DNA from: Syntrophomonadaceae bacterium
Lineage (GTDB): Bacteria; Bacillota_D; Dethiobacteria; DTU022; UBA8154
NCBI GenBank assembly: GCA_007120815.1
Contig: SKMY01000101.1
Coordinates: 1-8,874 of the forward strand
DNA length: 8,874 nt
Direction of reading: 5' to 3'
Part shown: in pieces, positions 6,478 through 8,874 of the stretch
Numbering within the stretch: position 1 is the stretch's first letter
How the letters are laid out: every line of letters starts with the position of its first letter
The notes under the pieces: generated by a model
What the model was told of the DNA's origin: nothing
Seen by the model: only the letters and a program-made list of their open reading frames with translations
Databases searched by the model: none
Program-made: the position numbers and the translations under genes

Positions 6478-6508
6478 TATTTTTGCCATCCAAGGGTTTT
6501 TTTTATGC
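6478..6508 (-). promoter_or_regulatory. forespore promoter (sigma-F, possibly also sigma-G) for the spoVA operon
   Basis: On the minus strand GCATA (6508-6504) is an exact match to the sigma-F -35 consensus GYATA. GGCAAAAATA (6487-6478) satisfies every defined position of the -10 consensus GGNNANAHTR. The spacer is 16 bp. The -10 fits the sigma-G form (CATNMTA) less well. Transcription would begin about 17 bases before the small membrane gene, just upstream of its ribosome site. The overlapping TATAAT has no usable -35 at sigma-A spacing. In B. subtilis the spoVA operon is read mainly by sigma-G, so use of both factors is possible. Confidence 0.72.
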
Positions 6509-6586
6509 GCGATACAATGAACAGTTTTTTACATGCCGGGTTGGAGTTTCATCAAGATCCAGTGGAGTACAAATGAATTAGAAAAC

Positions 6587-6610
6587 AAAAAAAGGCTTTA
6601 TCAGAAAGCC
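6587..6610 (-). terminator. intrinsic terminator after sigF
   Basis: On the minus strand a six-base-pair stem GGCTTT / AAAGCC with the five-base loop CTGAT is followed at once by seven T residues, then G and four more T. It lies 50 bp after the sigF stop and separates the spoIIA operon from the spoVA promoter. On the plus strand the same hairpin has no T-tract, so it works in one direction only. Confidence 0.85.
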
Positions 6611-6660
6611 CTATTCCGCCCGCTCATCAAATAAATATATGAAGAATTATTTACAGGGTG

Positions 6661-7365
6661 TTACCAGTCTATTTCTTTTAACCTTTTTAAAGCTTTTTTT
6701 TCCAGTCTTGATACATGTGATTGAGAAAGCCCTAATAATTCAGCTACTTCCTTTTGACTCTTATCCATGATGTACCTTAAAACCATGACTTGTTTTTCTT
6801 TGTGCATGAGCTTATTAATAACTTCTTTCAAGCGGATAGAAAAAAAGAAATCGTCAGCATCAATGTTGGAAGTTTCATCATGCTTATTCACGGTGTCATC
6901 ATCAAAAGATAAAACAGTTTGGCCCATTTCGTTGATTAATAACGCTATGTCTTCTCTGGGAAGATTAATGGCTTTGGATAATTCATCCAGGTTGGGATGT
7001 CGCATTAATATCTGTTCCATTCTTTCTTTTTCTTTTACAAGTCGGTTGATATAATTATGGTACGTGCGAGATATTTTTACCAAGTGCCCATTGTTTCTCA
7101 AGTATGAACGAATTTCTCCTAGAATAAAGTGTGCTGCATATGTTGTAAACTTTGTTCCCTGTTGTGGATCATATCTATCCAATGCTTTAAGCAGGCCAAT
7201 ACTGCCCTCCTGGAATAAGTCTTCAGGGTCGGCTTGTGCAGACGTATAGCGGCGAATTAAACCATGAACTAGCGGTATATGAATATCAAATAACTTGTTC
7301 CGAGCATCAAGGTCCCCTGTGCTGCTTTTATCAAATAATATTTTTAGTTCACTACCCTTAAGCAT
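6661..7365 (-). CDS. sigF: RNA polymerase sporulation sigma factor SigF (SpoIIAC)
   Basis: Sigma-F is the first forespore-specific sigma factor. The 234 residues contain region 2 (about 25-95, with DLFQEGSIGLLKALDRYDP and FTTYAAHFILGEIRSYLR), region 3 (about 98-148, with ISRTYHNYINRL) and region 4 (about 178-230). Its helix-turn-helix is QKEVAELLGLSQSHVSRLEKK without a visible break. Identity as sigma-F rather than sigma-G rests on position after spoIIAA-spoIIAB and on the absence of the sigma-G N-terminal leader. The start at ATG 7365 has GAAGGGG seven bases upstream and is 30 bp after spoIIAB. The factor should be held inactive by SpoIIAB before septation, and a promoter of its own type lies just downstream of its terminator. 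Confidence 0.95.
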   Translation of the reverse strand: MLKGSELKILFDKSSTGDLDARNKLFDIHIPLVHGLIRRYTSAQADPEDLFQEGSIGLLKALDRYDPQQGTKFTTYAAHFILGEIRSYLRNNGHLVKISRTYHNYINRLVKEKERMEQILMRHPNLDELSKAINLPREDIALLINEMGQTVLSFDDDTVNKHDETSNIDADDFFFSIRLKEVINKLMHKEKQVMVLRYIMDKSQKEVAELLGLSQSHVSRLEKKALKRLKEIDW

Positions 7366-7395
7366 AAGACTGCCCCTTCGTCGGAAGAGTAAAAT

Positions 7396-7827
7396 TTAAT
7401 GGTTCTCCAGTGCTTTTCCAAATGTTTTGCTCATTTTGATAACCGTTCCTTTACCGGGCATGGAATGGATCTCCAACTTGTCCATGAAGTTTTCCATGAT
7501 TGTAAACCCCATACCCGAACGCTCCAATTCAGGCTTATCTGTATAGAATGGTTCCCGAACCTTTTGAATGTCCTCAATACCTTTTCCTTCATCGTGGACT
7601 TCCACCATAACGGTATGATTTTCTATCGCTGCTTTAATGGTAATCGTCCCAGTCTCATCGTCGTATGCATGTAAAATGCTGTTTGTAACGGCTTCAGAAA
7701 CGGCCGTCCTGACTTCATTGACTTCTTCTAATGTTGGATCTAACCGGGCGGAAAAAGCAGCGACAACAACTCGAACAAAGCTCTCGTTCTCCGACTTTGC
7801 CGGTATTTTTAATATCATGTAATCCAT
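7396..7827 (-). CDS. spoIIAB: anti-sigma F factor and serine kinase SpoIIAB
   Basis: SpoIIAB binds sigma-F when loaded with ATP and phosphorylates SpoIIAA, its antagonist. The 143 residues form a GHKL-type ATPase: Arg19 in ESFVRV (equivalent of the Bacillus arginine that contacts partners), the N box SEAVTNSILHAY with Glu45 and Asn49, the G1 box DEGKGI (79-84) and the G2 box SGMGFTIMENFMD (104-116). All key residues are present. The start is ambiguous in its signals. ATG 7827 has no ribosome site at normal spacing; the only strong AGGAGG is 32 bases upstream, with an in-frame TAA between. ATG 7818 is also unsupported. Family length favours 7827. The gap of 63 bp from spoIIAA means there is no stop-start overlap of the kind used for coupling in Bacillus. 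Confidence 0.95.
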   Translation of the reverse strand: MDYMILKIPAKSENESFVRVVVAAFSARLDPTLEEVNEVRTAVSEAVTNSILHAYDDETGTITIKAAIENHTVMVEVHDEGKGIEDIQKVREPFYTDKPELERSGMGFTIMENFMDKLEIHSMPGKGTVIKMSKTFGKALENH

Positions 7828-7835
7828 AATTTGTG

Positions 7836-7865
7836 CCGGCCAACTAGAACCGGTTTACACCTCCT
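7836..7865 (-). promoter_or_regulatory. displaced Shine-Dalgarno and hairpin in the spoIIAA-spoIIAB gap
   Basis: AGGAGG (7865-7860, minus strand) is a full-strength ribosome site, but the spoIIAB ATG is 32 bases away. Between them CCGGTTCTAGTTGGCCGG (7853-7836) can fold on itself with four GC pairs plus two GU pairs. Folding would shorten the effective distance to about 14 bases. The GTG overlapping the site is followed at once by TAA. Whether this is a control element or a relic is unknown. Confidence 0.45.
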
Positions 7866-7890
7866 AACCTGATTAGACTATCCAAATTAA

Positions 7891-8229
7891 TTAACTAAAA
7901 TGTTTTAAGGAATCGCTTTCCTGGTCAAAAACAGGAATTACGTTTAACACTCCGCCCATTTGTAATATTCTTTCCGAATGTTTATTCAAACCACAAAGCA
8001 CGACCTGTCCGCCTTTTTCCTTGATTTCACGATATCTTCCTAAGATGACACCGATGCCGGAACTGTCGATAAAACTCAGCTCTTTAACATTAATTACCAG
8101 GTTAAACACTGTATCTTTTTTTAGTTCTTGCTGGATGGCTTCTTTTAATTTTATGGAGGTGTGGTGATCCAGTTCCCCTTTTAAACGAACAATAAGAACG
8201 CTCTTTCTTTTAATCAATTGTATGTCCAT
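7891..8229 (-). CDS. spoIIAA: anti-sigma F factor antagonist SpoIIAA
   Basis: SpoIIAA is a STAS-domain protein which, when unphosphorylated, pulls SpoIIAB off sigma-F; SpoIIE reactivates it by removing the phosphate. The 112 residues show GELDHHTS (18-25) and the phosphorylation loop FIDSSGIGVILGRY (53-66). Ser56 is equivalent to the phosphorylated Ser58 of B. subtilis. ATG 8229 is preceded by A and a run of eight G residues five bases upstream, which replaces a normal AGGAGG. It is the first gene of the spoIIA operon, directly after the sigma-H promoter. Confidence 0.95.
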   Translation of the reverse strand: MDIQLIKRKSVLIVRLKGELDHHTSIKLKEAIQQELKKDTVFNLVINVKELSFIDSSGIGVILGRYREIKEKGGQVVLCGLNKHSERILQMGGVLNVIPVFDQESDSLKHFS

Positions 8230-8263
8230 GTAATCCCCCCCCTGCTGGAACGTATATGGAAAT

Positions 8264-8292
8264 CAATTCTACAACTATCAGTAATTTCCTGC
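8264..8292 (-). promoter_or_regulatory. sigma-H promoter of the spoIIA operon
   Basis: On the minus strand GCAGGAAAT (8292-8284) matches every position of the sigma-H -35 consensus RNAGGAWWW. After exactly 11 bp, GTAGAATTG (8272-8264) matches RNNGAATWW except for the last base. The promoter begins four bases after the T-tract of the dacF terminator, leaving a leader of about 30 bases before spoIIAA. In B. subtilis spoIIA is also sigma-H dependent and needs Spo0A. I did not see a clear 0A box in this short gap; one could lie inside the dacF 3' end. Confidence 0.82.
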
Positions 8293-8295
8293 AAT

Positions 8296-8319
8296 AAAAA
8301 AACCCCTTAAGGGGTTTTT
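8296..8319 (-). terminator. intrinsic terminator after dacF
   Basis: A near-perfect palindrome has a CCCC/GGGG core around the loop TTAA, flanked by five A and, on the minus strand, seven T residues. The pairing extends to nine base pairs through the A/T arms. It lies four bases after the dacF stop codon. Because five T residues also follow on the plus strand it could act in both directions, although no plus-strand gene approaches it. Confidence 0.88.
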
Positions 8320-8323
8320 GTGT

Positions 8324-8874
8324 TTAATTTATAAATCGCAGCCATATTTCTAGATAACGTGATAATAATTTTGGGAAGGACACTTTATGAACCTCGTCAG
8401 ATAAAACCAGGCTAATTTCTTTTATGACCTGATCTTTAAGCAATGCTCTTGCTGACCCCACCGGGTACCCTTTTTCCAGAGGCGCCTCTAAGCGTGCGGG
8501 CAGGGAATAATCGATTTCAAAATTGTTTTCTTCACCTTTTTTTACCAGCAAACTCAAGTTTTCCAGTGCGATAACGTCTATTTCTTGAGCATCTCCCCTG
8601 TCAACGGGAAGAGTTGCCACTACCTTATTCCTGGGAACCAATACAACACTGTAATAATTTAAAAATCCATAATCCAGAAGCTTTTTAGCCTCCTCATACC
8701 GGGTGTCGCTACTTGGAGCTCCCATAACAACAGCTATGTAACGGGTACCATTTCTTTCTGCTGAAGCCGATATACTGTGTCCCGACTCTCGCGTATAGCC
8801 GGTTTTCACGCCGTCACAACCTTGATAGTACCTGATCAGCCGATTTGTATTGCTTAAAAAAACCCGTCCTGCCC
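8324..8874 (-). CDS. dacF: D-alanyl-D-alanine carboxypeptidase DacF, C-terminal part (5' end outside the window)
   Basis: The frame is open from the window edge (8874) to TAA at 8324, about 183 residues. A GTG at 8809 is an internal codon of the KTG motif region, not a start. Visible are NTNRLIRYYQGCDGVKTGYT, with the conserved KTG of serine peptidase S11 enzymes, then the end of the transpeptidase-fold domain (VMGAPSSDTRYEEAKKLLDYG). The beta-rich PBP5 C-terminal domain follows, from about FLNYYSVVLV to LVLSDE. The end, FPKLLSRYLEIWLRFIN, looks like the amphipathic helix that anchors these enzymes to the membrane surface. The SxxK and SxN motifs lie outside the window. The enzyme trims peptidoglycan stem peptides in the forespore. 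Position just before spoIIAA is as in Bacillus and supports DacF over other carboxypeptidases. A terminator follows the stop. Confidence 0.92.
   Translation of the reverse strand, partial: AGRVFLSNTNRLIRYYQGCDGVKTGYTRESGHSISASAERNGTRYIAVVMGAPSSDTRYEEAKKLLDYGFLNYYSVVLVPRNKVVATLPVDRGDAQEIDVIALENLSLLVKKGEENNFEIDYSLPARLEAPLEKGYPVGSARALLKDQVIKEISLVLSDEVHKVSFPKLLSRYLEIWLRFIN

Noticed and set aside
6474..6479. TATAAT as a sigma-A -10 before the small membrane gene
   Set aside because: At the proper distance the -35 region is only A residues and there is no TG extension. The overlapping sigma-F elements fit far better.
8807..8809. GTG 8809 as a gene start
   Set aside because: The frame continues upstream to the window edge through NTNRLIRYYQGCDG, which is normal carboxypeptidase sequence before KTG. 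It is an internal codon of a gene cut by the window.

Overview
The window comes from an endospore-forming, low-GC Firmicute, most likely an anaerobic member of the Clostridia (Peptococcaceae or a relative). The basis is a complete sporulation sigma-F locus and spoVA locus, plus a pair of acyl-CoA dehydratase activase-related proteins typical of strict anaerobes. The genus cannot be determined from the sequence. Every gene I can support lies on the minus strand, so the biological order runs from high to low coordinates. The two window edges cut two genes: dacF at the high end and a tRNA-nucleotidyltransferase-like gene at the low end.

Region 1 (8874-6587) is the forespore-commitment block. It holds the 3' part of dacF with its own symmetric terminator (8296-8319). 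A near-perfect sigma-H promoter (8264-8292) follows directly and drives the tricistronic spoIIA operon: spoIIAA (anti-anti-sigma), spoIIAB (anti-sigma kinase) and sigF. The operon closes with a clear intrinsic terminator (6587-6610).

Region 2 (6508-2556) is a second operon that starts at a good match to a forespore (sigma-F, possibly sigma-G) promoter (6478-6508). It encodes a 63-residue single-pass membrane protein I do not recognise, a dodecin, then spoVAC, spoVAD, spoVAE (the AEb type) and spoVAF. These last four are the dipicolinic-acid channel components and a GerA-type partner. In Bacillus subtilis the slot between sigF and spoVAC is filled by spoVAA and spoVAB. Here it holds the small membrane protein and the dodecin.

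Region 3 (2468-368) is a pair of overlapping genes for COG3580/COG3581-type proteins (DUF2229, '2-hydroxyacyl-CoA dehydratase activase-related'). They carry conserved cysteines suited to an Fe-S cluster. They lie 87 bp after spoVAF in the same direction, with no terminator or convincing promoter between, so they may be read through from the spoVA operon.

Region 4 (362-1) starts with an extended -10 housekeeping promoter and the N-terminus of a protein resembling the nucleotidyltransferase domain of CCA/poly(A)-adding enzymes. Both catalytic aspartates of the DxD motif are replaced in it.

The regulation reads as a cascade: sigma-H makes sigma-F and its regulators, and sigma-F/G then drives the adjacent spoVA operon that loads DPA into the forespore. 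The most unusual points are the dodecin and small membrane gene inside the spoVA transcription unit, the attached Fe-S activase-like pair, the inactive-looking nucleotidyltransferase, and a displaced ribosome binding site before spoIIAB. I saw no mobile element, CRISPR array, tRNA or rRNA. Intergenic gaps are all below about 210 bp.
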